From CAZKCI01 sp964551475 (GTDB lineage: Bacteria; Auribacterota; Erginobacteria; Erginobacterales; CAZKCI01): a stretch of 33,297 bases of DNA. Each line of letters starts with the position of its first letter. Position 1 is the stretch's first letter. Below are positions 1-6,598 of the stretch, one piece after another. Made by a program: the position numbers and the translations under genes. A model generated the notes under the pieces. That model did no database searches. It was not told where the DNA came from and worked only from the letters and a program-made list of their open reading frames with translations. The stretch spans positions 1-33,297 of the forward strand of contig CAZKCI010000029.1 of the NCBI GenBank assembly GCA_964551475.1, given 5' to 3'.

Positions 1-23
1 CTAACACTGCTTTACAATAATAC

Positions 24-105
24 TGTCATTGCGAGGAGCGAAGCGACGAAGCAATCTCTTGGGGCGCAAGCAATTGAGATTGCTTCGCTCTCGCTCGCAA
101 TGACA
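24..105. repeat. Imperfect palindromic intergenic repeat
   Basis: The left arm starts TGTCATTGCGAG and runs through GCGAAGC...GAAGCAATCTC. The right arm is its near reverse complement and ends CTCGCAATGACA. The arms surround a short centre near 60-75. This is a dispersed-repeat architecture common between genes in environmental bacteria. No coding sequence is convincing here. It could form a long hairpin in RNA or be a remnant of a small non-autonomous element. Confidence 0.75.
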
Positions 106-178
106 AATCCGGACAAGGTATTTCTGGAACACCACACTAGCTCCCGCGCCAATTTGTGGAAATGATCAGCCAGGCCCC

Positions 179-208
179 ATTCGTGCAAATTCGTGCTAAT
201 TCGTGGAT
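179..208. repeat. Three-copy 10-bp tandem repeat
   Basis: Three consecutive 10-bp units all begin ATTCGTG (179, 189 and 199). A diverged relative, AATTTGTGGA, lies about 30 bp upstream. The array ends about 30 bp before birA. No function is evident. With the palindrome at 24-105 it fills the gene-free first 239 bases. Confidence 0.7.
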
Positions 209-239
209 ATCAGTTGCCGGGCCGAAGGATGAGGGATAG

Positions 240-872
240 ATGCGGGATCGGCTGGACAAAGCCGTTTTGGAGAAGCTTCTCAACACCGCCGTGATCGGCC
301 GGACGATCTTCGTCCGGGAGGAGGCCGCCTCCACCAACCTATTGGCGAAAAAGCTCGCCCGGGAGGGATGCCCGGAAGGCACGGCGGTCATCGCCCGCGC
401 CCAGACCGGGGGGAGAGGGAGAAGGGGGGCGTCCTGGTTTTCCCCGCCCGGAGGAATCTGGCTCTCCGTCATCCTCGCCCCGCGGCTCATGGGGAGGGAA
501 ATGTGCTGGCTCACGTTGATGGCGGCCTGGGCGGTCAGGGAGACGATCAAGGAGAACTGCGGCCTCCCCGCCGAAATCAAATGGCCCAACGATGTGCTGG
601 TCGGCGGGAGGAAAATCTGCGGCATCCTCACCGAAACCACCGGGAAGGGGAGGGCGGTGGTGGGGATCGGCCTGAACGACAACATCCGGCGCGAGGGCTT
701 TCCCCCGGAACTGAGGGAGACGGCGACCTCCCTTCTGATCGAGTGTGGCCGCGAATGGGCGCTCGCCGAGCTGGCAGCAGCCCTGCTGAGCCGCCTCGAC
801 CGGCTGTACGCGCCCGTCCGGAAGGGGGACCTGAGCGCGCTTAAGGCCGAGTTCGCAGCTTGGCCCTTTTAA
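240..872 (+). CDS. birA: Biotin--[acetyl-CoA-carboxylase] ligase, catalytic domain only
   Basis: This enzyme attaches biotin to the carrier lysine of biotin-dependent carboxylases through biotinyl-AMP. The 210-residue product shows the family's biotin/ATP loop GGRGRRGASW (residues 57-66), the lysine motif KWPNDVL (114-120) followed by GGRKICGILTE, and the GIGLNDN strand. There is no N-terminal helix-turn-helix, so it should not be a biotin-operon repressor. The protein stops soon after the last catalytic helix (ending AEFAAWPF), so the usual small C-terminal SH3-like domain of about 50 residues is absent. Only 20 bases separate its TAA from the coaX ATG, leaving no room for a shifted remnant. 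It probably forms a two-gene unit with coaX. Confidence 0.9.
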   Translation: MRDRLDKAVLEKLLNTAVIGRTIFVREEAASTNLLAKKLAREGCPEGTAVIARAQTGGRGRRGASWFSPPGGIWLSVILAPRLMGREMCWLTLMAAWAVRETIKENCGLPAEIKWPNDVLVGGRKICGILTETTGKGRAVVGIGLNDNIRREGFPPELRETATSLLIECGREWALAELAAALLSRLDRLYAPVRKGDLSALKAEFAAWPF

Positions 873-892
873 TAGGTCCTATAAAAAAAACG

Positions 893-1678
893 ATGAAAGC
901 TCTTCTCACTCTCGACCTCGGCAACACCGCTCTCTCCGGGGCGGTCTGGAAGGACGGGCGGCTCACCCGCCCCTGGTTTATCCAGATCGCCAAAGGCCGT
1001 TTCGGGAGCCGTCTCGAGACCTGGCTCAGGGGGCTGGGGAGGAAAGAGGAGATCGGGGAGGCCATACTCGCCTCCGTGGTCCCCGCCCACGACCCCGTGA
1101 TCGCCGGCCTCTGCCGGAAGATTCTCGGCGTTCCCTGCCGCCGCCTGCGGGACCGCCTCCCGCCCGATCTCACCATCCGCTACCATCGCCCTCGGGACGT
1201 GGGCGCCGACCGTCTGGCCAACGCGATCGGGGCATATTGTCTTTACGGGGGGCCCGCCATCGTGGTGGACTTTGGGACAGCGATCACCTTCGACGTTGTC
1301 TCCCGGAAGTTCGAGTATCTGGGCGGCGCGATCGCGCCCGGCCTCCAGATCTCCGCGGAGGCCCTTTTCCAGAAGACGGCCCTGCTTCCCACCGTGGAGA
1401 TAACCATCCCCGAGAGAGTGTTGGGCCAGGATACCGTCTCCGCCATCCGCTCCGGCGTCTACTTCGGGACGCTCGGCCTGGTCGAGCGGGTGGCGCGGGA
1501 GCTGAAGAAGGAACTCGGCTGGGGGAGGGAAGTCAAGATGATAGCCACCGGGGGCCAGGCCCGCCTCATCCTCTCCCGTTCCCGGCTGATCCGGGTCATC
1601 GACCCCTACCTCACACTGCGCGGCCTGTACATCGCCGCCACCGGCGACCGCGGGGGGCGCAAGGCGCATAGCGCATAG
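893..1678 (+). CDS. coaX: Type III pantothenate kinase
   Basis: It phosphorylates pantothenate, the first step of coenzyme A synthesis, in the cytoplasm. The family signatures are clear: N-terminal phosphate loop DLGNT (residues 8-12), VGADRLANA (103-111, with the catalytic Asp of GADR), VVDFGTAITFD (124-134) and YLGGAIAPG (142-150). I chose the ATG at 893 (261 residues, the usual family size) over an in-frame TTG at 860, which would overlap birA and add 11 atypical residues. The last residues (RKAHSA) are encoded by the start of the intergenic repeat at 1657-1730, so the C-terminus may have been altered by repeat insertion. birA lies 20 bp upstream. Confidence 0.93.
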   Translation: MKALLTLDLGNTALSGAVWKDGRLTRPWFIQIAKGRFGSRLETWLRGLGRKEEIGEAILASVVPAHDPVIAGLCRKILGVPCRRLRDRLPPDLTIRYHRPRDVGADRLANAIGAYCLYGGPAIVVDFGTAITFDVVSRKFEYLGGAIAPGLQISAEALFQKTALLPTVEITIPERVLGQDTVSAIRSGVYFGTLGLVERVARELKKELGWGREVKMIATGGQARLILSRSRLIRVIDPYLTLRGLYIAATGDRGGRKAHSA

Positions 1679-1730
1679 CGCCAAGAGCATTGCGCCCCGG
1701 CTATTTCTTCTGGCGCTTTGCGCTCTGCCG
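1657..1730. repeat. GCGCATA-type palindromic repeat, copy 1
   Basis: GCGCATAGCGCATAGCGC on the left is mirrored by GCGCTTTGCGCTCTGCC on the right, around a centre containing CCCCGGCTATTTCTTCTGG. A second copy in the same orientation lies at 2959-3042, on the other side of the MFS gene. The left edge overlaps the last codons of coaX. Confidence 0.8.
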
Positions 1731-1740
1731 TTTTCCTCCC

Positions 1741-1790
1741 GTCCATTCCGTCCATTTCGTCCATACCGTCCATCGAGTCCATCCGTCCAT
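1741..1790. repeat. 9-bp-period GTCCAT tandem repeat
   Basis: The motif GTCCAT recurs six times with a spacer of two or three variable bases. The array lies between the repeat at 1657-1730 and the 3' end of the MFS gene. It has no open frame with recognisable content on either strand. Confidence 0.8.
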
Positions 1791-1794
1791 ACTC

Positions 1795-2952
1795 TCAGAC
1801 CCCCTCGAAGACAGTGTGGCGATAGCGCGAAAGCAGGCCGAAGCAGAGGAGCGTGGTGACCCCGGTGATCCAGAGGGGGGCGGCAAATCCCCAGGCCCGT
1901 CCCACCGGTCCGAAGACGATGCTGGATACGGTCTGGCCGGCGAGGAGGGCGAAGTTGACCAGCCCGTAGTGCCCGCTCACCCGATCCACGTGAAAGATCG
2001 TGGAAACCCAGAAAAAGATGAGGAGCATGATGATCCCATCGCCGATCTCGTGCAGGACCCGGAAAGCGAAGGAGAGTCCCGCCGGCGGGAAGATCATCAG
2101 GATCTGGCAGACGCCGGAGAGGATGAAGCCCAGCGCCATGAGGTAACGGATGGAGACGAGCCGGTCGGAAAATCGGCCGCTCAGGAAAGAGGCCAGGGCG
2201 AGCGAGATCAGGCAGCCGCCCATATAGAGGCCGGTCCATTTCAGGGACAGTCCCAGGTTGTCGCGGAGGAACGGGGTGTAAGAGGTGACCTCGGCCCCCC
2301 AGTGGAAGGCGAAGAGGAAAAGGATGAGGACGAAGATTTTTCGTCCTTTCGGTTTCATCTCCGCCCGGTAGGACGAGATCGGGCTGATCTCCGTGGGCGC
2401 GCGCTCCAGCCTCCCTGACAGGACGGCGAAGACGACGGAGAGGATGCCGGAGGCGATGAATATCTTCGGAAAATCAAAAACGCCGATCAGCCAGCCGCCT
2501 CCCGCGGTGGCGAAAGCGAAGACCGAGACCGTGATCAGCTGAAAGAGGCCGAAGCGCTTCCCCCGCACCCCCTCCCGCGCCCCCTTGAGGAGAAGGCTCT
2601 CCAGCGAGAGCTGGGTGAGGAGAGCCCCCAATCCGCCGCAGAAGAAGAAAACGATCTGGGAGAAAAAATCTCCGCGCCACCAGGCTCCGAAGAAGAAGAC
2701 GGCGAAGAGGGCAAAACCCGCCTGCACCAGCCTCCGCGATTCCATCCGGTCGTTGAAGAGGCCCATGGGCAGGGCGAAGACGAAAGCGGTGACCGCGAAG
2801 AGGCTCATCAAGAGACCCGTCTCCCATCCCGTCCGTCCGCTGCCGATCAGGAAGATGGGCAGATAGAAGAAGGTCAGGCGGAGAACGGTCGCCCGGCCGG
2901 CGGAGGCGAAGATGGGCCAGAAGAGGTTCTGGTAGGAATGGTCGTTTTTCAC
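1795..2952 (-). CDS. Major facilitator superfamily transporter
   Basis: A cytoplasmic-membrane carrier of about 385 residues with roughly twelve hydrophobic segments in two halves, split by a basic loop (SSYRAEMKPKGRK). MFS loop features are visible: GLFNDRMESRRL after the second segment and the equivalent SGRFSDRLVSIRY in the second half. The substrate cannot be predicted. The frame extends upstream to an ATG at 2988, but the added residues (MRYALCALRS) are a translation of the repeat at 2959-3042. I therefore prefer the GTG at 2952, just outside it. Neither start has a good Shine-Dalgarno. The gene is flanked by two same-orientation copies of the GCGCATA repeat. It follows cdd on the minus strand, which hints at nucleoside-related transport only weakly. 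Confidence 0.88.
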   Translation of the reverse strand: MKNDHSYQNLFWPIFASAGRATVLRLTFFYLPIFLIGSGRTGWETGLLMSLFAVTAFVFALPMGLFNDRMESRRLVQAGFALFAVFFFGAWWRGDFFSQIVFFFCGGLGALLTQLSLESLLLKGAREGVRGKRFGLFQLITVSVFAFATAGGGWLIGVFDFPKIFIASGILSVVFAVLSGRLERAPTEISPISSYRAEMKPKGRKIFVLILFLFAFHWGAEVTSYTPFLRDNLGLSLKWTGLYMGGCLISLALASFLSGRFSDRLVSIRYLMALGFILSGVCQILMIFPPAGLSFAFRVLHEIGDGIIMLLIFFWVSTIFHVDRVSGHYGLVNFALLAGQTVSSIVFGPVGRAWGFAAPLWITGVTTLLCFGLLSRYRHTVFEGV

Positions 2953-2958
2953 AACAGT

Positions 2959-3042
2959 AGAGCGCAAAGCGCATAGCGCATAGCGCATAGCGTCCCGGCT
3001 GCTTCTGGGAGGCGCTTTGCGCTATGCGCTGTGCGCTCTGCC
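2959..3042. repeat. GCGCATA-type palindromic repeat, copy 2
   Basis: A run of GCGCATA units (about 2970-2990) is followed by TCCCGGCTGCTTCTGG and then the inverted units GCGCTTTGCGCTATGCGCTG, ending CTCTGCCG. The core and right arm match the copy at 1657-1730 in the same orientation. The repeat occupies the cdd-MFS gap and supplies a spurious N-terminal extension to the MFS frame. Confidence 0.8.
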
Positions 3043-3049
3043 GTCGCGG

Positions 3050-3475
3050 TCAATATCTGGCCGGGTCGATCCCCAGCCGGCTCGGTCCGAACGGGTATGG
3101 GTAAAGCTTGGCGAGAGTGGTCTTCCGCGTTTTACCTTCGAGGTTTGCCCCGATCACCAGCATCTCTCCCCGGTTGAACTCCGCCATCCCCTGGCGGCAG
3201 ATGGCGCAGGGGAAGGGGGGTGTGTCGCTGTCGGTGACCACGGCGAGAGCGAGAAAACTTCTCTCTCCGGCCGCCACCCCCGCTGCGATCGCCATCATCT
3301 CGGCATGGCCGGTGGTCGTGTAGGCCGCGGACTCGACATTGACGCCGGCATACATCTTCCCGCTTGACGCCAGGACCGCCGCCCCCACCCGATAGGCCGA
3401 GTAGGGGGCATAGGCGTTCTTCCGGACCAGGAGCGCTTTCCGGATGAGATCCTTCTGTTGTCGTTCGGTGAGCAT
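3050..3475 (-). CDS. cdd: Cytidine deaminase
   Basis: It hydrolyses cytidine or deoxycytidine to uridine or deoxyuridine in pyrimidine salvage. The 141-residue protein has the zinc site and catalytic glutamate: TGHAEMMAI (His57, Glu59) and PCAICRQ (Cys90, Cys93). The substrate-side motif NVESAAY (46-52) precedes it. The size matches the short tetrameric class. In that class the first zinc ligand is usually cysteine (CAE), whereas here it is histidine (HAE), as in the long dimeric class. The start is the ATG at 3475 because the frame upstream is unrelated antisense of the neighbouring gene. The MFS gene follows after about 100 bp filled by a repeat. No clear Shine-Dalgarno is visible. Confidence 0.92.
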   Translation of the reverse strand: MLTERQQKDLIRKALLVRKNAYAPYSAYRVGAAVLASSGKMYAGVNVESAAYTTTGHAEMMAIAAGVAAGERSFLALAVVTDSDTPPFPCAICRQGMAEFNRGEMLVIGANLEGKTRKTTLAKLYPYPFGPSRLGIDPARY

Positions 3476-3607
3476 GGTTTTACGCGATGGGATTATAGTG
3501 CGGTTGTGCGGGGCGGTGTGAGGAATAAAAAATATTTTGGGAATAAATCGGCATTTTTTGCATTTATATAGGTGTAGGGAAGACCGGAGAAACAAGGAGG
3601 TGCCGCC

Positions 3608-4174
3608 ATGAACGATGATAGGAAACTGATTCCCCGCCATGGGGGTTATTCCAAACTCCGCAGTTTCCGGGTCGCCGAGCAGGTCTACGACGCCACCGTG
3701 ATCTTCTGCGACCGTTTCATCGACAAGCGCTCTCGGACTCATGATCAGATGGTCCAGGCGGCGCGCAGCGGTGTGCAGAACATCGCCGAAGGATCCATGG
3801 CTTCGGCGACTTCGAAGAAGACGGAACTGAAACTCACTGGCGTGGCCAGGGCCAGCCTGGAGGAACTTCTTCTGGACTATAAAGATTTCCTCCGGCAGAG
3901 AAGATTGAAGCTCTGGGACAAAGATTCGCCGGAGGCCCTGGCTGTCCGTCGGGCCTATTTGTCTGACCGGTCCGACCCCTGTTCTATCGCTACGGCCTTC
4001 CCGGAAACCGCCGCCAACACGTTGATCTGCCTGATCAATCAGGCGAGTTATCTTCTGAGGAAGCAGCTGCAGTCGCTGGAAGAGGCTTTCCTGAAGGATG
4101 GCGGCTTCACCGAACGTCTCTATCGCGAACGCTCGCGGGCGCGCCAGGAACAGCGGCCGGGCAGGCCGGTCTGA
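3608..4174 (+). CDS. Four-helix-bundle (23S rRNA intervening-protein-like) protein
   Basis: A 188-residue, mostly helical, soluble protein. The segment RSFRVAEQVYDATVIFCDRF, then DQMVQAARSGVQNIAEGS, then ELKLTGVARASLEELLLDY matches the four-helix-bundle family that includes proteins of 23S rRNA intervening sequences. The extended N-terminus (IPRHGGYSKL) and C-terminal helix (NQASYLLRKQLQSLEEAFLKDGG) fit the longer four-helix 'suffix' subgroup. The exact function of the family is unknown. Some members bind nucleic acid or act as accessory proteins of retroelements, but no reverse transcriptase or rRNA gene is nearby. A strong Shine-Dalgarno AAGGAGGTG ends 5 bases before the ATG. A tandem repeat follows the stop codon directly. 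Confidence 0.88.
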   Translation: MNDDRKLIPRHGGYSKLRSFRVAEQVYDATVIFCDRFIDKRSRTHDQMVQAARSGVQNIAEGSMASATSKKTELKLTGVARASLEELLLDYKDFLRQRRLKLWDKDSPEALAVRRAYLSDRSDPCSIATAFPETAANTLICLINQASYLLRKQLQSLEEAFLKDGGFTERLYRERSRARQEQRPGRPV

Positions 4175-4190
4175 CAATTCAGACAGGTCA

Positions 4191-4226
4191 GACTAGTCCG
4201 ACCAGCCTGACTAGTCCGACCAGCCA
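4191..4226. repeat. 18-bp tandem duplication after the four-helix gene
   Basis: Two adjacent copies of GACTAGTCCGACCAGCC plus one variable base lie at 4191-4208 and 4209-4226, differing only at the last base. A partly related stretch, CAATTCAGACAGGTCA, precedes them. The array begins 16 bases after the stop codon of the four-helix gene. Confidence 0.8.
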
Positions 4227-4240
4227 GGCATGGGTCATTA

Positions 4241-4290
4241 TGGCACATCTATTAATGATTGTAGCCAGTTATTGCCACTCTGGCACATCT
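4241..4290. promoter_or_regulatory. Candidate upstream activator sites for the dnaK promoter
   Basis: TGGCACATCT occurs twice, at 4241-4250 and 4281-4290, exactly 40 bp apart. The second copy overlaps the dyad TGCCA-CTC-TGGCA (4273-4285). They lie about 180 and 140 bp upstream of the start expected from the sigma-54 promoter at 4395-4411. This is a usual distance for enhancer sites of sigma-54 activators, and 40 bp is close to four helical turns. The assignment is positional inference; no protein is identified. The rest of the 337-bp gap is A+T-rich and shows no gene. Confidence 0.4.
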
Positions 4291-4394
4291 GCTCTGGTCA
4301 GCCTTGGCCAATTTTAGAAAATAGCATGTTTATATCACTATATAGCACAAGGATTTGAGTTGTGGATCGATAATATCTTGCCTGATCTCAGAAT

Positions 4395-4411
4395 TTGGCA
4401 CGGTTATTGCT
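4395..4411 (+). promoter_or_regulatory. Sigma-54 (-24/-12) promoter of dnaK
   Basis: The sequence TTGGCAC-GGTTA-TTGCT matches the sigma-54 consensus at every conserved position, with the exact GG-N10-GC spacing (GG at 4397-4398, GC at 4409-4410). Transcription would start near 4422, giving a leader of about 90 bases before dnaK. Such promoters need an AAA+ activator bound upstream; candidate sites are at 4241-4290. No CIRCE element (TTAGCACTC dyad) was seen. Confidence 0.78.
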
Positions 4412-4471
4412 CTATTTTACGTGGGATAAGGTAGCCCAGGAGCAAGGGCATGAATGAGACCGACAAAATTC

Positions 4472-4493
4472 GCGCCGGGCTTTTTCCCGGCGC
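4472..4493 (+). promoter_or_regulatory. Stem-loop in the dnaK leader
   Basis: GCGCCGGG (4472-4479) and CCCGGCGC (4486-4493) form a perfect 8-bp G+C stem with a CTTTTT loop. It ends 7 bases before the Shine-Dalgarno AGGAG (4501-4505) of dnaK. No U-run follows, so it is not a terminator. It may stabilise the mRNA or modulate translation. Confidence 0.6.
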
Positions 4494-4511
4494 ATACTAA
4501 AGGAGATTCTT

Positions 4512-6458
4512 ATGGCTAAAGTGATCGGCATAGATCTGGGGACCACCAACTCCTGCGTTTCCGTGATGGAAGGCAAGGAGCCCGTGGTCATCCCCAATTC
4601 CGAAGGCGGACGGGTGACTCCGTCGGTCGTGGCCTTCACCAAAACCGGGGAGCGCCTGGTGGGCCAGCCCGCCAAGAGGCAGGCGGTCACCAACTCCCAG
4701 AACACGGTCTTTTCGATCAAGCGTTTCATGGGCCGCCGTTACGAAGAAGTCTCTTCGGAGATGAAGCTCGTCCCCTACAAGGTGATCAAGGCCACCAACG
4801 GCGACGCCCGCGTCGACATCATGGGCAAGATCTACTCGCCCCCCGAGATCTCGGCCATGATCCTCCAGAAGCTCAAGCAGGACGCTGAAGCCTATCTGGG
4901 GGAGAAGATCACCCAGGCCGTCATCACCGTCCCGGCCTATTTCAACGACAGCCAGCGCCAGGCTACCAAGGACGCGGGCAAGATCGCGGGTCTTGAGGTC
5001 CTGCGGATCATCAACGAGCCGACCGCCGCCTCGCTCGCCTACGGCCTGGACAAGAAAAAGGACGAAAAGATCGCGGTCTTCGACCTCGGGGGCGGAACCT
5101 ACGATATCTCCATCCTGGAGATCGGCGAGGGGGTTTTCGAGGTTCATGCGACCAACGGCGACACCCATCTCGGAGGAGACGATTTCGACCAGAGGATCAT
5201 GGACTGGATCGCCGCCGAGTTCAAGAAGGAGCAGGGGATCGATCTGAAGAATGATCCGATGGCCCTGCAGAGGCTCAAGGAATCGGCGGAGAAGGCCAAG
5301 ATCGAGCTCTCTTCCACCATGGAGACCGAGATCAACCTCCCCTTCATCACCGCCGACGCCGCCGGCCCCAAGCACCTGCTCATGAAGCTCACCCGGGCCA
5401 AGATGGAGCAGCTGGTCGAGGATCTGATCGAGCGGACCCGGGGGCCCTGCCTGCGAGCGCTCGAGGACGCGAAGTTGAAGCCCTCCGACATTGACGAGGT
5501 AGTTCTGGTCGGGGGGATGACCCGGATGCCCAAGGTGGTGGAAGCAGCCCGCGCCATCTTCGGAAAGAAACCGCACCAGGGCGTCAACCCCGACGAAGTG
5601 GTGGCGGTGGGCGCGGCCATCCAGGCCGGCGTGATCAAGGGCGAGGTGAAGGACATCCTTCTCCTCGACGTCACTCCGCTCTCCCTGGGGATCGAAACCC
5701 TGGGCGGCGTGATGACCAAGCTGATCGAGCGCAACATGACCATCCCCACCCACAAGTCCGAGATCTTCTCCACTGCCGCCGACTCCCAGACCCAGGTGGA
5801 AATCCACGTCCTCCAGGGAGAGCGGGAGATGGCGGGCGACAACCGGACGATCGGGAAGTTCCATCTCACCGGAATCCCGCCCGCCCCGCGCGGCGTTCCC
5901 CAGATCGAGGTCACCTTCGACATCGACGTCAACGGGATACTCAACGTCTCGGCTAAAGACTTGGGAACCCAGAAACAGCAGAACATCACCATCACCGCCT
6001 CCAGCGGGCTGAACGAGCAGGAGGTGAAGAAGATGGTGAACGAGGCCCAGTCGCACGCCTCCGACGACAAGAAGCGGCGCGAGGGGGTGGACGCCAAGAA
6101 CCAGGGCGACACCGCGGTCTACCAGACCGAGAAGCTCCTGAAGGAGAACGGGGACAAGATCTCGCCCGACGCCAAGGCCAAGATCGAGGCTGCGATCGAG
6201 CGGGTCAAGGAAGCGCTCAAGAAGGAGGAGACCGAGGAGATCAAGGCGGCCGCCGAGGCGCTCTCCCAGTCCTGGCACGCGGCGAGCGAGGAGATGTACA
6301 AGCGCGCCACCGCTGCCCGCGCGGGAGCGCAGCCGGGCGGGGAGGGGTGTCCGGGAGCGGGTTTTGAGACGCCTCCTCCGGGCGGCGAGCCCAAGGCCCC
6401 CGGCGAGGGCGAGGTGATCGACGCCGAGTTTGAAGTTGATGACGACAAGAAGAAGTGA
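4512..6458 (+). CDS. dnaK: Molecular chaperone DnaK (Hsp70)
   Basis: An ATP-dependent chaperone that binds exposed hydrophobic peptide segments. All canonical parts are present in 648 residues: the nucleotide-binding domain with IGIDLGTTNSCV (residues 5-16), VPAYFNDSQRQATKDAG, NEPTAASLAYGLDKK, DLGGGTYDISILEIG and VLVGGMTRMPKV; the linker DILLLDVTPLSLG; the substrate-binding beta domain with ERNMTIPT; and a lid. The C-terminal tail is Gly/Pro/Glu-rich and ends VIDAEFEVDDDKKK. The start is fixed by AGGAG six bases upstream and by family alignment. It lies behind a sigma-54 promoter and just upstream of groES-groEL. Its usual partners grpE and dnaJ are not in the window. Confidence 0.98.
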   Translation: MAKVIGIDLGTTNSCVSVMEGKEPVVIPNSEGGRVTPSVVAFTKTGERLVGQPAKRQAVTNSQNTVFSIKRFMGRRYEEVSSEMKLVPYKVIKATNGDARVDIMGKIYSPPEISAMILQKLKQDAEAYLGEKITQAVITVPAYFNDSQRQATKDAGKIAGLEVLRIINEPTAASLAYGLDKKKDEKIAVFDLGGGTYDISILEIGEGVFEVHATNGDTHLGGDDFDQRIMDWIAAEFKKEQGIDLKNDPMALQRLKESAEKAKIELSSTMETEINLPFITADAAGPKHLLMKLTRAKMEQLVEDLIERTRGPCLRALEDAKLKPSDIDEVVLVGGMTRMPKVVEAARAIFGKKPHQGVNPDEVVAVGAAIQAGVIKGEVKDILLLDVTPLSLGIETLGGVMTKLIERNMTIPTHKSEIFSTAADSQTQVEIHVLQGEREMAGDNRTIGKFHLTGIPPAPRGVPQIEVTFDIDVNGILNVSAKDLGTQKQQNITITASSGLNEQEVKKMVNEAQSHASDDKKRREGVDAKNQGDTAVYQTEKLLKENGDKISPDAKAKIEAAIERVKEALKKEETEEIKAAAEALSQSWHAASEEMYKRATAARAGAQPGGEGCPGAGFETPPPGGEPKAPGEGEVIDAEFEVDDDKKK

Positions 6459-6476
6459 ACCGTGAACCGTGAACCG
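6456..6476. repeat. TGAACCG x3 tandem repeat
   Basis: Three perfect 7-bp copies of TGAACCG begin exactly at the dnaK stop codon (TGA 6456-6458 is part of the first copy). Short-period repeats also follow other genes in this part of the window. Confidence 0.8.
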
Positions 6477-6551
6477 AAACAACCATTAGGAGAAGAGGAG
6501 GTGTTTCAGAAAACTGTGCAGCAGGTGAAGAAGGAAGGAATTGTCTGAAAC

Positions 6552-6580
6552 TTAAAATTTTTCCGCAGGAAAAATTTTAA
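6552..6580 (+). promoter_or_regulatory. Perfect 13-bp inverted repeat before groES
   Basis: TTAAAATTTTTCC (6552-6564) and GGAAAAATTTTAA (6568-6580) are exact reverse complements around a GCA loop. The right arm abuts the Shine-Dalgarno AAGGAGGG (6581-6588) of groES. It could be a repressor operator or an RNA hairpin; it does not match the CIRCE consensus. With no U-run, it is not a terminator on the plus strand. Confidence 0.65.
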
Positions 6581-6598
6581 AAGGAGGGAGAAAGAAGT

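Noticed and set aside
869..2239. 456-codon minus-strand frame spanning coaX and the MFS gene end
   Set aside because: It runs antisense through coaX and out of frame through the MFS gene and repeats; the sequence is low-complexity.
4412..4511. CIRCE element (HrcA operator) in the dnaK leader
   Set aside because: No TTAGCACTC-N9-GAGTGCTAA dyad is present; the only stem is GCGCCGGG/CCCGGCGC.
4497..6482. 661-codon open frame antisense to dnaK
   Set aside because: It is the mirror of a highly conserved G+C-rich gene with strong third-position bias; the translation is low-complexity Leu/Gly/His/Asp-rich with no domain.
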